64,000 nucleotides of DNA, from NCBI RefSeq assembly GCF_001653335.1, contig NZ_CP015079.1, forward strand, positions 4,216,001 to 4,280,000, given 5' to 3'. Under the pieces are notes generated by a model, which was not told where the DNA came from, ran no database searches, and saw only the letters and a list, made by a program, of their open reading frames with translations. Shown in pieces: positions 7,795-17,632 of this stretch (positions are counted from its first letter, which is position 1; every line of letters starts with the position of its first letter). The DNA is from Nocardioides dokdonensis FR1436 (GTDB lineage: Bacteria > Actinomycetota > Actinomycetes > Propionibacteriales > Nocardioidaceae). The position numbers were made by a program, and so were the translations under genes.

Positions 7795-8987
7795 TCACGG
7801 CTCCCACGCGCACGCGCACCCGGCTCGCCGCCGCCGTCCTCGGCGTCGCGCTGGTCGGCACCGCCTGCTCCGCCACGGAGGAGACCGCCGACGACGGGGC
7901 CGCCGGTACGTCGTCCGCGTCGGGCTCCGAGACCGGCACGGGCGGCTCGGCCCTCGACGACCTGCGGGACCCCGCCTTCCCCGAGCCGCTGGTCCCCCTC
8001 GACGACCTGCTCTCGGGAGGACCGCCCCCGGACGGGATCCCGGCCATCGACGACCCGCAGCACGAGGAGGTCACGGACGTCGACTGGCTGGAGGCCGACG
8101 AACCGGTGCTGAGCCTCACCGTCGGCGAGGAGACCCGCGCCTACCCGCTGCGGGTCCTGACCTGGCACGAGATCGCCAACGACGTCGTCGGCGGGGTCCC
8201 CGTCGCGGTGACCTACTGCCCGCTGTGCAACTCCGGCGTCGCCTTCGAGCGCACCGTCGACGGCGAGGAGACGACCTTCGGCGTCTCCGGGCTGCTCTAC
8301 GCCGACAACCTCGTCATGTTCGACCGGGCCACCGAGTCCCTGTGGCCACAGCTCAGCGGCCAGGCGTCGGTCGGCGTCCGCACCGGCACCCGGCTGCGCA
8401 GCATCCCGATGGGGACCGTCGGCTGGTCACAGTTCCGCGCGGAGCACCCCGACGCCCTGGTGCTGAGCCGCACCACCGGCCACGACCGCGACTACGGTCG
8501 CAATCCCTACGTCGGCTACGACGACCCCGACTCCGACCCGATCTTCCCGTTGCCCGGCGAGCCCGACGACCGGCTCGCCGCCAAGGTGCGGGTGGTCGGC
8601 GTCGGCACCGGCGCCGACGCGGTCGCGGTGGAGCGCGACCGGCTCGCCGACGTCGGTACGGCGGCGGTGCGGGTCGGGTCCCGCCCGGTGACCCTGTGGC
8701 ACCTGCCTGGCCAGCGCTCCGCGCTCGGCGCGGACCGGATCGCCGAGGGTGAGGAGATCGGCACGGTCGCGGCGTTCGTGTCGCGTCTGGACGGCGACGA
8801 GCTGACCTTCGAACGTGGCCCCGACGACACGGTGCGCGACGTCGGCACCGGCTCGACCTGGAACGCCTTCGGTCGCGCCACCGACGGCGAGCTCGCCGGG
8901 GAGCAGCTGCGCCCGGTGGTCCACCTCGACACGTTCTGGTTCTCCTGGGTGGCCTTCCAGCCCGACACCACCCTCGTCGCGCCGTGA
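7791..8987 (+). CDS. DUF3179 lipoprotein
   Basis: A 398-residue exported lipoprotein: lipobox VGTAC (Cys25), an acidic Ser/Gly linker, then a DUF3179 domain. Recognisable blocks are YPLRVLTWHEIANDVVGG, VTYCPLCNSGVAF (CxxC) and, near the C-terminus, STWNAFGRATDGEL. DUF3179 proteins are extracytoplasmic and of unknown function. The CPLC motif and coupling to the TlpA/CcdA pair by an ATGA overlap suggest it is a redox partner or client of that relay (inference). Confidence 0.85.
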   Translation: MITAPTRTRTRLAAAVLGVALVGTACSATEETADDGAAGTSSASGSETGTGGSALDDLRDPAFPEPLVPLDDLLSGGPPPDGIPAIDDPQHEEVTDVDWLEADEPVLSLTVGEETRAYPLRVLTWHEIANDVVGGVPVAVTYCPLCNSGVAFERTVDGEETTFGVSGLLYADNLVMFDRATESLWPQLSGQASVGVRTGTRLRSIPMGTVGWSQFRAEHPDALVLSRTTGHDRDYGRNPYVGYDDPDSDPIFPLPGEPDDRLAAKVRVVGVGTGADAVAVERDRLADVGTAAVRVGSRPVTLWHLPGQRSALGADRIAEGEEIGTVAAFVSRLDGDELTFERGPDDTVRDVGTGSTWNAFGRATDGELAGEQLRPVVHLDTFWFSWVAFQPDTTLVAP

Positions 8988-8999
8988 CCGTATCGCCGC

Positions 9000-9033
9000 T
9001 GCATGAGTCCCCGGTCGGCCGGGGACTCATGCA
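9000..9033. repeat. perfect 15-bp stem, 4-base loop dyad
   Basis: TGCATGAGTCCCCGG, loop TCGG, and its exact complement, starting 13 bases after the DUF3179 stop. It lacks a T-run, so it is either a Rho-assisted terminator or an operator. It sits ~200 bases upstream of the Crp/Fnr gene. Confidence 0.65.
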
Positions 9034-9074
9034 CTTGTCAGGCGTTGCAACACCCGATGAGTGCATGACTTCCC

Positions 9075-9097
9075 CGACAAGCTCAGCGCGCTTGTCG
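9075..9097. repeat. 8-bp inverted repeat CGACAAGC / GCTTGTCG
   Basis: Arms 9075-9082 and 9090-9097 with a 7-base spacer. Together with the dyad at 9000 it fills the 245-base gap 8988-9232, which holds no gene. A CTTGTC motif also occurs singly at 9034-9039. Confidence 0.45.
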
Positions 9098-9232
9098 CCT
9101 GATGGCACGCCTGGGACGATGACAACCCGCCACACCGCGTGCGCGGTCGGCACCGACCCCGCGGCGCTGGTGGCCTCGGCTCCACGACCGTGGTCACCGC
9201 TGGTCCGGGAGACCGAGAGGAGCCTGCCCCCG

Positions 9233-9943
9233 ATGAGCTCCTCCGACCCGACGTCCGGCCCGGTGCCCGACCCGGACCGCCTGTGGTGCATGAGCGAGGT
9301 CGACATCTTCGCCGACCTCGCCGAGAGCGAGATGGCGCCGATCGCCGCGGCGGCACCGATGCGCTCCTTCGCCCCGGGCGAGCTGCTGCACAGCCCGCAG
9401 CAGCACAGCGAGGCGCTCTACATCCTCAAGCAGGGCCGGGTCCGGATCTTCCGGCTCTCCGCGGACGGCCGCGCGCTGACGACCGCGATCCTCGCGCCCG
9501 GCACGATCTTCGGCGAGATGGTGGTCGTGGGCCAGTCGATGCACGACAACTACGCCGAGGCGCTGGACGAGGTCACCGTGTGCGTGATGAACCGCGCCGA
9601 CGTGCACCGGCTCCTGCTCGCCGACCCCCGCATCGCCAGCCGGATCTCAGAGACCCTGGGTCGCCGGCTCGCCGCGCTCGAGCAGCGGCTCTCCGACGCG
9701 GTGTTCAAGAGCGTCCCGCAGCGCGTCGCGGAGACGCTGCTGACCCTGGCCACCCAGCGCACCCTGGGCCGGAGCCTCGTCGTCCAGGTGACGCACGAGC
9801 AGCTCGCGGCGCTGGTGGGCACCTCCCGCGAGACCACGACCAAGGTGCTCGGCGACCTCGCCGCCCGGGGCCTCGTCGGGCTGGGCCGGGGCCGCATCAC
9901 CGTGCTCGACACGGTGGGCCTGCGCGCGCTCACGACCGGCTGA
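9233..9943 (+). CDS. Crp/Fnr-family transcriptional regulator
   Basis: A 236-residue regulator. Residues ~20-140 are a cyclic-nucleotide-binding-like beta-roll (ALYILKQGRVRIFRLSADGR, GTIFGEMVVVG). The C-terminal winged helix carries THEQLAALVGTSRETTTKVL as the recognition element. There is no N-terminal cysteine cluster, so it is not an Fnr-type iron-sulfur sensor; the ligand is unknown. The ATG at 9233 has GAGAGG about ten bases upstream; the frame is open earlier but poor. The target is perhaps its own dyad-rich upstream region. Confidence 0.87.
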   Translation: MSSSDPTSGPVPDPDRLWCMSEVDIFADLAESEMAPIAAAAPMRSFAPGELLHSPQQHSEALYILKQGRVRIFRLSADGRALTTAILAPGTIFGEMVVVGQSMHDNYAEALDEVTVCVMNRADVHRLLLADPRIASRISETLGRRLAALEQRLSDAVFKSVPQRVAETLLTLATQRTLGRSLVVQVTHEQLAALVGTSRETTTKVLGDLAARGLVGLGRGRITVLDTVGLRALTTG

Positions 9944-10021
9944 TCCCACCCTCACCGCGCCGTCCGCGTTCCTGCACGGCGACCGTACGCCGCGGCGCCC
10001 CCGCGCAACGTCCGCGACGGG

Positions 10022-11110
10022 TCAGCGCGACCTGGGCACCGGGTCGAGCACGCCCCCCTCGAGACGGTCCAGGCCGGGGTGCGCGAGCACGACGCACCCC
10101 TCCCCCTTGCTGCCGGCGCCCCCTGATCCTCCTGCGCCGCTGGTGTCGAGGCAGGCCGACAGGGTCAGCGCCCGCGGACCCGGGCCCCGCGAGAGCCGGA
10201 GCGCCCCGGACCGGCCCAGGGTGTAGCGACCCCGCTGCACCACGCTCCCGGCGTCCCGGGAACGGCGCACCACGAACCGGGCGTCGCGGTGCAGCACCAG
10301 GGTGAGCGCCTGCAGTGACCCGGAGAGCTCGTCGCCGTCGTGCCAGCGCCAGCGGCCCTCCACCCGCCGTCCGGCCCGCCACCAGCCCAGCGGCTGGTCG
10401 TAGGTGGCCATGCCGTCCTCCCAGTCGTCGCCCCGAGGCAGGTGACCGTCGAGGTAGGGCCCCTCGGGGCGCAGCACGCCGATGGCCTCGTCGCCGACCT
10501 GCACCAGCCCGGTCCCCGGGTCGTACCAGTACCGCAGGCACCCGGCCGTCGCCGCGGTGCAGCCGCCCACCCCTGGCCGCGGGAACCCCAGGCGCGCCCA
10601 GCGGTCGTCGAGGAACCACACGGCGTCCTGCGAGCGGTCCCGCCGACCGTCGGAGTGCGACGCCGCGTCAGGTGCAGCCCACCGTCGTCCCGTCAGGTCG
10701 CCGTGCCCGTCGAGCGGCGCGCCGCCCGGGACCCACACGGTGTAGGTGAGGGTGGTGCTGGGCCCGGTGTCGCGCTGCACCGTGAGGACCACGGTGTGCA
10801 GGCCGGGGTCGGCGGTGAGCTCCACCGTGGCCGAGGCGGTGTCCGACGTGTCCAGCGTCTGGGTCGGCGGCGAGGCCCGCACCTGGTCGCCAGTGGCGCT
10901 CACGGTCGTGCGGCTCGGTCCCCCGGTCCCTGACAGGGTCAGGCGGAAGGGGCGCGGCTGGGACGTCCCCAGCTCCCACGGCACCGCAGTGTCAGGCGCC
11001 CCCGTCAGGACGGGGGCCGCACGGGCGTCCGGGACGGCCGTCGCGGGGGGCAGGGCGCCGCCGATCAGCAGCACCGCCACGGCGACCAGGACCCGACGAC
11101 CGCCACGCAT
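10022..11110 (-). CDS. secreted protein of unknown function
   Basis: I do not recognise this 362-residue protein. It begins with MRGGRRVLVAVAVLLIGG, a clear signal peptide ending near ATAVPDARA. The first third (about 35-130) looks like a beta-rich, Ig-like domain (STVELTADPGLHTVVLTV-like strands). The rest contains many Trp/Tyr and paired cysteines (GGCTAATAGCLRYWY, and a late ACLDTSG...GEGCVVL). The ATG at 11110 is chosen because GGAGAG precedes it and the signal starts there. It is convergent with the Crp/Fnr gene, 78 bases apart. Confidence 0.7.
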   Translation of the reverse strand: MRGGRRVLVAVAVLLIGGALPPATAVPDARAAPVLTGAPDTAVPWELGTSQPRPFRLTLSGTGGPSRTTVSATGDQVRASPPTQTLDTSDTASATVELTADPGLHTVVLTVQRDTGPSTTLTYTVWVPGGAPLDGHGDLTGRRWAAPDAASHSDGRRDRSQDAVWFLDDRWARLGFPRPGVGGCTAATAGCLRYWYDPGTGLVQVGDEAIGVLRPEGPYLDGHLPRGDDWEDGMATYDQPLGWWRAGRRVEGRWRWHDGDELSGSLQALTLVLHRDARFVVRRSRDAGSVVQRGRYTLGRSGALRLSRGPGPRALTLSACLDTSGAGGSGGAGSKGEGCVVLAHPGLDRLEGGVLDPVPRSR

Positions 11111-11198
11111 GTGCTCTCCGCTCCCGAGATGTCTGTCGAGGATAGAGGCGGGCACCCGCTTGCGCGAGCACTCAGCAGCGGTGCCGTGACCGCCGAGC

Positions 11199-12454
<1,256 letters not shown>

Positions 12455-12458
<4 letters not shown>

Positions 12459-13168
12459 CCCCCGCCTCCCCCGCGATCGGGGTCCGGACCCTGCCCCGTT
12501 CGACCACGCAGCATCCGCCGCCCGACCCAGGCGGCCAGGAGCGTCACCGCCAGGAAGCCCGCGAGCCCGATCGACAACCGGGTCGGGCTGGTCCCGAAGG
12601 CGCCGAGGGCGGCGTAGGCGAGGCTGCCCGGGACCATCCCGACGGCAGTGCCCGCGAGGTAGGCGCCAACCCCCACCGAGACCAGCCCCGAGGCGTAGTT
12701 GATCGCCGTGTAGGGCAGCACCGGCACCAGCCGGACCGCCACCACCGCCGCGAAGCCGTGGCGGGTGAACAGCTCGTCGACCCGGTCCAACCGGCCCCCG
12801 GTCAGGCGGTCGACGGCGTCGCGGCCGAGGAGGCGGCTGATCCAGAAGGCCACGAGCGCGGCCAGCATCGCCGCCGCCCACGCCAGCGCCGCCCCGGCGA
12901 CGAACCCGAAGAGCACCGCACCCAGCGCGGTCATCAACCCCTTGGGCGTGGGCAGCAGCGCGAGCGCGGCGTACCCGCCGACGAAGACGGCCGGCCCCCA
13001 CACCCCGGCGTCCTCCACGCGGGCCCGCAGCGAGGAGACGTCCGGCACGTGGTCGGTGCGCCAGAGCACGACCAGCGCCACGAGCAGCGCCGCGAGGAGC
13101 AGCAGCCGGACCACGGCTCCCCGACCCAGGCCCGTCGGGCGCTCCACATCGTGCAGCGCTGGGTCCAT
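12455..13168 (-). CDS. TVP38/TMEM64 (SNARE-associated, DedA-like) membrane protein
   Basis: A 237-residue membrane protein. The conserved central blocks are FVGGYAALALLPTPKGLMTA, AFWISRLLGRDAV and FAAVVAVRLVPVLPYTAINYASGL, the last matching the RL.P..P....Y..G motif of the family. Family members are implicated in lipid transport or membrane homeostasis. A leaderless promoter precedes it, and the antiporter follows with a 4-base overlap. Confidence 0.85.
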
Positions 13169-13174
13169 GGCCCC

Positions 13175-13180
13175 ACCGTA
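13175..13180 (-). promoter_or_regulatory. -10 box TACGGT, leaderless promoter of TVP38-antiporter operon
   Basis: Minus-strand TACGGT, six bases, ATG at 13168; no Shine-Dalgarno sequence. Confidence 0.55.
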
Positions 13181-13204
13181 GTCGCGGCCTGCGAGCATGC
13201 CGGC

Positions 13205-13624
13205 ATGGCTGACTCCGGTGCCCGCAAGACCCGACCCACCCCTGCGGACGTCGACGCCTACCTCGCCGGCGTGGAGCACGAGCGTCGGCGTGCGGACGCC
13301 CTCGCCGCGCTGGCCATGATGCGCGACGTGACCGGGGTCGAGCCCGTCATGTGGGGCACGTCGATGGTGGGCTTCGGGCGGCAGCGGTACACGACCGCCG
13401 ACGGCAAGGAGCACGAGTGGTTCGCCCTCGGGCTGGCCCCGCGCAAGGCCGCGCTCACGCTCTACGGGCTCACCTACTACGACAGCAACCGCGACCTGCT
13501 GGACCGGCTCGGGCCACACACCACCGGCAAGGGCTGCCTGTACGTGAAGCGGTGGAAAGACCTCGACCAGGACGTGCTCCGCGAGCTCGTCGAGCGGTCC
13601 TGGCTGGCCAACCACACGGGCTGA
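13205..13624 (+). CDS. DUF1801 domain protein
   Basis: A 139-residue soluble protein matching the DUF1801 (YdhG-like) fold: ADVDAYLAGVEHERRRADA, GVEPVMWGTSMVGFG, then a KGCLYVKRWKDLD segment near the end. The function of the family is unknown. A single gene, divergent from the TVP38 operon and ten bases from the convergent ACT-domain gene. Confidence 0.8.
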   Translation: MADSGARKTRPTPADVDAYLAGVEHERRRADALAALAMMRDVTGVEPVMWGTSMVGFGRQRYTTADGKEHEWFALGLAPRKAALTLYGLTYYDSNRDLLDRLGPHTTGKGCLYVKRWKDLDQDVLRELVERSWLANHTG

Positions 13625-13634
13625 CCCGGACGAC

Positions 13635-14162
13635 TCAGTCGACGTCGAGGTCGAGGTCGAGGTCGACCATCAGCTCGTCGGCGAGCCGCTCGAGGTCGGC
13701 GCGCACGCCGACGTCCTGGCCGGCAGGCATCGTGAGCCGCGCGTAGGCGTGGAAGAGCATCCCGCCGCCCATCGGCGCCTCGACGACGTCGGTGAGCAGC
13801 TCCTCGATCCCGATCCCCCGGGCGGCCAACGCCGAGGAGATCTCGGCGACGATGCCGTGCCGGTCCTGGCCGACGAGCTGCAGGCGCCACGACGCCGGAG
13901 CACGGCCTGCGGGAGCGGTGTCGCCGCCGGCGTCCTCGACGTGGACCACGAGGCCCTCGGCGGCGAGGCCGGCCAACGCCTCCTCGAGCCCGTCGCGCTG
14001 GGCGTCGGGGACCTCGACGAGGGCGATGCCGGCGAACTTGCCGCTCAGTCGCGACATCTGGCTGCGCTGCCAGCTGCCGCCGCGGGCCTCGACGATCGCG
14101 GACACCGCCGAGACCAGCCCGGGCCGGTCGTCGCCGATGACGGTCAGCACCAAGGAGGTCAT
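13635..14162 (-). CDS. GcvR-like double ACT-domain protein
   Basis: A 175-residue cytosolic protein made of two ACT domains. The first opens LVLTVIGDDRPGLVSAVSAIV (residues ~4-24) and the second LQLVGQDRHGIVAEISSAL (~93-112). This is the layout of the glycine cleavage repressor-like family, which senses amino acids. There is no DNA-binding domain, so it acts by protein contact or another route. The acidic C-terminal DLDLDLDVD is low-complexity. Leaderless start. Confidence 0.82.
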   Translation of the reverse strand: MTSLVLTVIGDDRPGLVSAVSAIVEARGGSWQRSQMSRLSGKFAGIALVEVPDAQRDGLEEALAGLAAEGLVVHVEDAGGDTAPAGRAPASWRLQLVGQDRHGIVAEISSALAARGIGIEELLTDVVEAPMGGGMLFHAYARLTMPAGQDVGVRADLERLADELMVDLDLDLDVD

Positions 14163-14168
14163 CCCCGC

Positions 14169-14174
14169 AGGCTA
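14169..14174 (-). promoter_or_regulatory. -10 box TAGCCT, leaderless promoter of ACT-domain gene
   Basis: Minus-strand TAGCCT, six bases, ATG at 14162. Confidence 0.5.
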
Positions 14175-14209
14175 CCGGCGTCGGGCGGAGCCGGGCAGGT
14201 CGTCCGGCG

Positions 14210-14476
14210 TCAGGCCAGGGCCAGGAAGAGCTTCTCCATCTTCTTGACGTCGACCCCGTCGAGGTCCTCGTCGCTGGCGGTGAGGCACTGCTGCAGGCCG
14301 GTGGCCACGATGGCGTAGCCGGCCCGGGAGAGCGCCTTGTTCACGGCGGCGAGCTGGGTGAGCACGGACTCGCAGTCCGAGCCCTCCTCCATCATCCGGA
14401 TCACGCTGGCCAGGTGGCCGTTGGCGCGCTTCATCCGGGTGATGATCGCCTTGATCTCAGTGGGCTCCAGGTCCAT
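14210..14476 (-). CDS. CsoR/CstR-family repressor, persulfide-sensor type
   Basis: An 88-residue all-helical repressor (DUF156). It has the N-terminal KAIITRMKRANGHLASVIRMM and two cysteines, Cys35 and Cys64. In copper-sensing CsoR a His lies four residues before the second Cys; here that position is Gly60 (GLQQC). Two Cys without the His is the pattern of CstR, which senses persulfides, and its neighbours are sulfur-handling genes. The ATG overlaps the DUF302 stop. The two GC-tract operators in the divergent promoter region (14963-15011) are its likely targets. Confidence 0.85.
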   Translation of the reverse strand: MDLEPTEIKAIITRMKRANGHLASVIRMMEEGSDCESVLTQLAAVNKALSRAGYAIVATGLQQCLTASDEDLDGVDVKKMEKLFLALA

Positions 14477-14898
14477 CAGGCTGTTCCTTCCAGTGCGGCG
14501 AGGGCGGCCGAGAGCCGCTCGCGAGCGTCGGCGGCGACGGCGCGGATGGCGTCGCCGCCAGGGCCGTCGGCGTCACCGAGCCCGACGGTCATCATGACGT
14601 CGGGGTCGAAGGCCTCGACGACGGTGGTGGTGTCGTCGAGCGCACGCACCACGACGTTGCAGGGCAGCAGCGCGGCGATCGAGGGCTCGACCTGCAGCGC
14701 CTGGTGGGCGAGCTGCGGACGGCAGGCACCGAGGATCACCTGCGGCACGACGTCGACGTCGAGCTTCTTCTTCAGGGTTTCCTTCAGGTCGATCTCGGTA
14801 AGAATCCCGAAGCCGGCTTCGGCCAGCTGCTCGCGCACTGCGGCCACGGTCTCGTCGTACGGCCGGTCCAGGGTCGTGGTGATCGTGTAGCTGCTCAT
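14476..14898 (-). CDS. DUF302 domain protein
   Basis: A 140-residue cytosolic protein of the DUF302 family: SYTITTTLDRPYDETVAAVREQL at the start, LGACRPQLAHQAL in the middle (Cys near residue 60), and LLPCNVVVRALDD later. DUF302 proteins are often found beside persulfide and copper regulators. The ATG at 14898 has GAGAGGA upstream; the open frame continues beyond it but the extension is antisense to the rhodanese genes. First gene of the repressor operon. Confidence 0.8.
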   Translation of the reverse strand: MSSYTITTTLDRPYDETVAAVREQLAEAGFGILTEIDLKETLKKKLDVDVVPQVILGACRPQLAHQALQVEPSIAALLPCNVVVRALDDTTTVVEAFDPDVMMTVGLGDADGPGGDAIRAVAADARERLSAALAALEGTA

Positions 14899-14962
14899 CG
14901 GCGTCCTCTCGCGGTTCGCCACCCGAGTGGGGGTGGCACGGTGCGTACGACGTCGACTATAC

Positions 14963-14978
14963 ATCCCCCCAGGGGGTT
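14963..14978. promoter_or_regulatory. CsoR/CstR-type operator 1 (ATC6-A-G5TT)
   Basis: A run of six C, one A and five G flanked by AT/TT, the GC-tract palindrome recognised by CsoR/CstR repressors. It lies between the divergent DUF302 and rhodanese promoters. Confidence 0.7.
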
Positions 14979-14996
14979 GTGCTACGTTTCCTACAT

Positions 14997-15011
14997 ATCC
15001 CCCCAGGGGTT
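14997..15011. promoter_or_regulatory. CsoR/CstR-type operator 2 (ATC6-A-G4TT)
   Basis: Second copy, 34 bases (about three helical turns) from operator 1 and upstream of the rhodanese gene. The third related site is at 23259-23275. Confidence 0.7.
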
Positions 15012-15052
15012 CGAAGCGAGCCCCTGGCGACCACGTCAGCGAGGAGATGGAC

Positions 15053-15355
15053 ATGCGAGAGATCGACATCGACCAGGCCGCCACGGCACTCGACCAAGGT
15101 GCCACCTTCGTGGACGTCCGGGAGCCCTCGGAGTACGCCGACGGCCACCTGCCCGGCGCCGTGAACATCCCGATGGGCCAGCTGCCGAACCGCACCGACG
15201 AGCTCGACCGCGACGCCACGGTCCACGTGGTCTGCGCTTCGGGCAACCGCAGCGGCGCCATGACCGACTTCCTCAGCGGCGCCGGGTTCGACGCCGTGAA
15301 CGTCGCCGGCGGCACCTCGGCCTGGATCCGTGCCGGCCGCCCCACCGAGAAGTGA
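15053..15355 (+). CDS. single-domain rhodanese
   Basis: A 100-residue cytosolic sulfurtransferase. It contains FVDVREPSEYADGHLPGAVNIP and the active-site loop CASGNRSG, where Cys carries the persulfide. The start at 15053 is preferred over the in-frame ATG at 15047 because GAGGAG at 15041-15046 is then correctly spaced. First gene of a sulfur operon, under the two GC-tract operators. Confidence 0.88.
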   Translation: MREIDIDQAATALDQGATFVDVREPSEYADGHLPGAVNIPMGQLPNRTDELDRDATVHVVCASGNRSGAMTDFLSGAGFDAVNVAGGTSAWIRAGRPTEK

Positions 15356-15363
15356 GGACCCCC

Positions 15364-16743
15364 ATGAGCGAGCACAAGAACGACCTGACCGTCCGCGTCA
15401 TCGAGACCCCGACCCTGGGCGACCGCAGCTACGTCGTGCACGACGGCGAGGTGGCGATCGTCATCGACCCGCAGCGCGACATCGACCGCGTGCTCGAGGT
15501 CCTGGAGTCCGAGGGCGTGCGCCTGACGCACATCTTCGAGACGCACATCCACAACGACTACCTCACCGGCGGCCTGGCCCTGGCGCAGGAGACCGGCGCC
15601 GCCTACCTGGTCAACGGCGAGGACGACGTCTCCTACGACCGCACCCCGATCGCCGACAAGGAGACGGTCGAGGTGAGCGAGCGGATGAGCGTGCGCGCCA
15701 TCGCCACCCCCGGCCACACCTTCACCCACCTCTCGTACGCCGTCACCGACGGCGGCGAGCCGTTCGCGGTCTTCACGGGCGGCTCGCTGCTCTTCGGTGC
15801 CACCGGTCGCCCCGACCTGATGGGCGAGGAGCACACCGACACCCTGGTGCGCCACCAGCACGCCTCGGCGCACCGGCTGGCCGAGGAGCTGCCCGACGAG
15901 GCCGAGGTCTTCCCGACCCACGGCTTCGGCTCGTTCTGCTCGGCCACCCAGACCGACGCCACCTCCTCGACCATCGGCCAGGAGAAGACGCAGAACCCGG
16001 TGCTGACCCAGGACGAGGAGACCTACGTCCGCGAGCTCCTCGACGGGCTGGGGGCCTACCCGGCCTACTACGCCCAGATGAGCCCTCGCAACGCCGCAGG
16101 CCCCGACGCGCCCGACCTCAGCACGCCCGAGCGCGCCGACGCCGCCGAGCTGCGCCGTCGCATCGAGGCCGGCGAGTGGGTCGTCGACCTGCGCAACCGC
16201 ACCGCCTTCGCGGCCGGGCACGCCCCGGGCACCGTGAACTTCGGGCTGGACGGCGGCTTCGCGACCTACCTGGGCTGGCTCATCGAGGAGGGCACCCCGG
16301 TGACCCTGCTCGGCGAGAGCGCCGACGACGTCGCCGAGGCGCAGCGCGAGCTCGTCCGCATCGGGATCGACCGTCCGGCCGCGCACGCGACCGGTGGTCC
16401 GAAGGACTGGACCGACGGCGACCTCGGCAGCTTCGAGACCGCCACCTTCGCCGACCTGGCGCAGGTGCGCCACCACCGCCAGGTGGTCGTGCTCGACGTC
16501 CGTCGCACCGACGAGCACGAGAAGGCCGCGATCGACGGCGCCGTCAACATCCCGATCCACGAGATCCCGCGCCGCGTCGCCGAGGTCCCCGAGGGTGAGG
16601 TCTGGGTGCACTGCGCCGGTGGCTACCGCGCGTCGGTGGCCGCCTCCTTCCTCGCAGCCGCAGGTCGCACGCTGGTCTCGATCGACGACTCGTTCGACAA
16701 CGCCGAGGCGGTCGGGCTGCACCTGGTCGGCCCCGAGGCCTGA
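15364..16743 (+). CDS. ETHE1-like metallo-beta-lactamase fold / double rhodanese protein
   Basis: A 459-residue cytosolic protein. Residues 1-~250 are a persulfide-dioxygenase-like metallo-beta-lactamase domain with THIHNDYLTGG, PGHTFTHLSY and PTHGFGSFC metal-site blocks. Two rhodanese domains follow: the first (~260-350) lacks the catalytic Cys (TLLGES at the loop), the second (~360-459) keeps it in VHCAGGYRAS. This layout couples persulfide transfer to oxidation to sulfite, and the sulfite could leave via the TauE-like exporter two bases downstream. Eight bases after the rhodanese stop. Confidence 0.88.
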   Translation: MSEHKNDLTVRVIETPTLGDRSYVVHDGEVAIVIDPQRDIDRVLEVLESEGVRLTHIFETHIHNDYLTGGLALAQETGAAYLVNGEDDVSYDRTPIADKETVEVSERMSVRAIATPGHTFTHLSYAVTDGGEPFAVFTGGSLLFGATGRPDLMGEEHTDTLVRHQHASAHRLAEELPDEAEVFPTHGFGSFCSATQTDATSSTIGQEKTQNPVLTQDEETYVRELLDGLGAYPAYYAQMSPRNAAGPDAPDLSTPERADAAELRRRIEAGEWVVDLRNRTAFAAGHAPGTVNFGLDGGFATYLGWLIEEGTPVTLLGESADDVAEAQRELVRIGIDRPAAHATGGPKDWTDGDLGSFETATFADLAQVRHHRQVVVLDVRRTDEHEKAAIDGAVNIPIHEIPRRVAEVPEGEVWVHCAGGYRASVAASFLAAAGRTLVSIDDSFDNAEAVGLHLVGPEA

Positions 16744-16745
16744 GC

Positions 16746-17573
16746 GTGATCTTCGTCCTCGCCGTCGTCGCCGGCGCGCTCATCGGCCTGTCCCTGGGCG
16801 CGCTCGGCGGCGGTGGATCGATCCTGGCCGTGCCGGTGCTGGTCTACCTGTTGGACCAGTCACCGGCGCAGGCCACGACCGGTTCCCTGGTCGTCGTCGG
16901 CGTCACCTCGGTGGCCGGCGCCGTCGCCGCCCACCGGGCCGGGAACGTGCTGCTGGGCCGTGGCGTCGCCTTCGGCGTCGTGGCGATCGGTGGCGCCGCG
17001 GCCGGCGCGAAGGCCTCGGCCGCGGTGAGCGAGGACGTGCTGCTGGCCTCCTTCGCCCTGCTCATGCTGCTCGTCGGGGCCCTGATGGCCTGGCGTCGGC
17101 TGGGGCACGGCGACCCCACCCGTCCCGACCCCGACAAGAAGCGCCCGGGGCTGGACGACCCGATCATCTCCTTCAGCCCCACCTTCCGGTGCGCGTGCCC
17201 ACGAGCGCTCAAGGTGCTCGTGACCGCCACCGCGGTGGGACTGCTGACCGGCTTCCTCGGCGTCGGCGGCGGCTTCCTCGTCGTACCGGCGCTGCTGCTG
17301 GCCCTCGCCCTGCCGATGACGTACGCCGTCGGCACCTCCCTGGTGGTCATCTCGATCACCTCGGCCTCGGCGCTGGCCGTGCGGGCCGGGTCCGGCACCA
17401 GCCCCGACTGGGTGCTGGTCCTGGTCCTGACGATCGCCTCGTCGATCGCGGCCGTGCTCGGCGCCCGGCTGGCCGACCGGATCGACACCGACAAGCTCCA
17501 GGGAGCCTTCACGCTCCTGGTCCTGGGCGTCGCGGTCTACACCGCGGCCCGCGCGTTCCCTGCGCTGGTCTGA
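16746..17573 (+). CDS. TauE/SafE-family sulfite/anion exporter
   Basis: A 275-residue membrane protein with two repeats of GALGGGGSIL-like and GFLGVGGGFLVVPALLL motifs, characteristic of TauE/SafE (DUF81) transporters. A cytoplasmic loop of ~40 residues carries SFSPTFRCACPRALK with two cysteines. GTG start at 16746, two bases after the upstream stop. By context it removes sulfite or sulfoacetate-like anions made by the dioxygenase-rhodanese (inference). Confidence 0.88.
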   Translation: MIFVLAVVAGALIGLSLGALGGGGSILAVPVLVYLLDQSPAQATTGSLVVVGVTSVAGAVAAHRAGNVLLGRGVAFGVVAIGGAAAGAKASAAVSEDVLLASFALLMLLVGALMAWRRLGHGDPTRPDPDKKRPGLDDPIISFSPTFRCACPRALKVLVTATAVGLLTGFLGVGGGFLVVPALLLALALPMTYAVGTSLVVISITSASALAVRAGSGTSPDWVLVLVLTIASSIAAVLGARLADRIDTDKLQGAFTLLVLGVAVYTAARAFPALV

Positions 17574-17632
17574 CGCCCACCCGGCACGCGGGTGCCACCC
17601 CTCCCCTGCTCTGACTCACAGAACGGAATCCC

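Noticed and set aside
9000..9033. Fnr or Crp box
   Set aside because: The dyad is much longer and does not contain TTGAT/ATCAA or TGTGA/TCACA half-sites.
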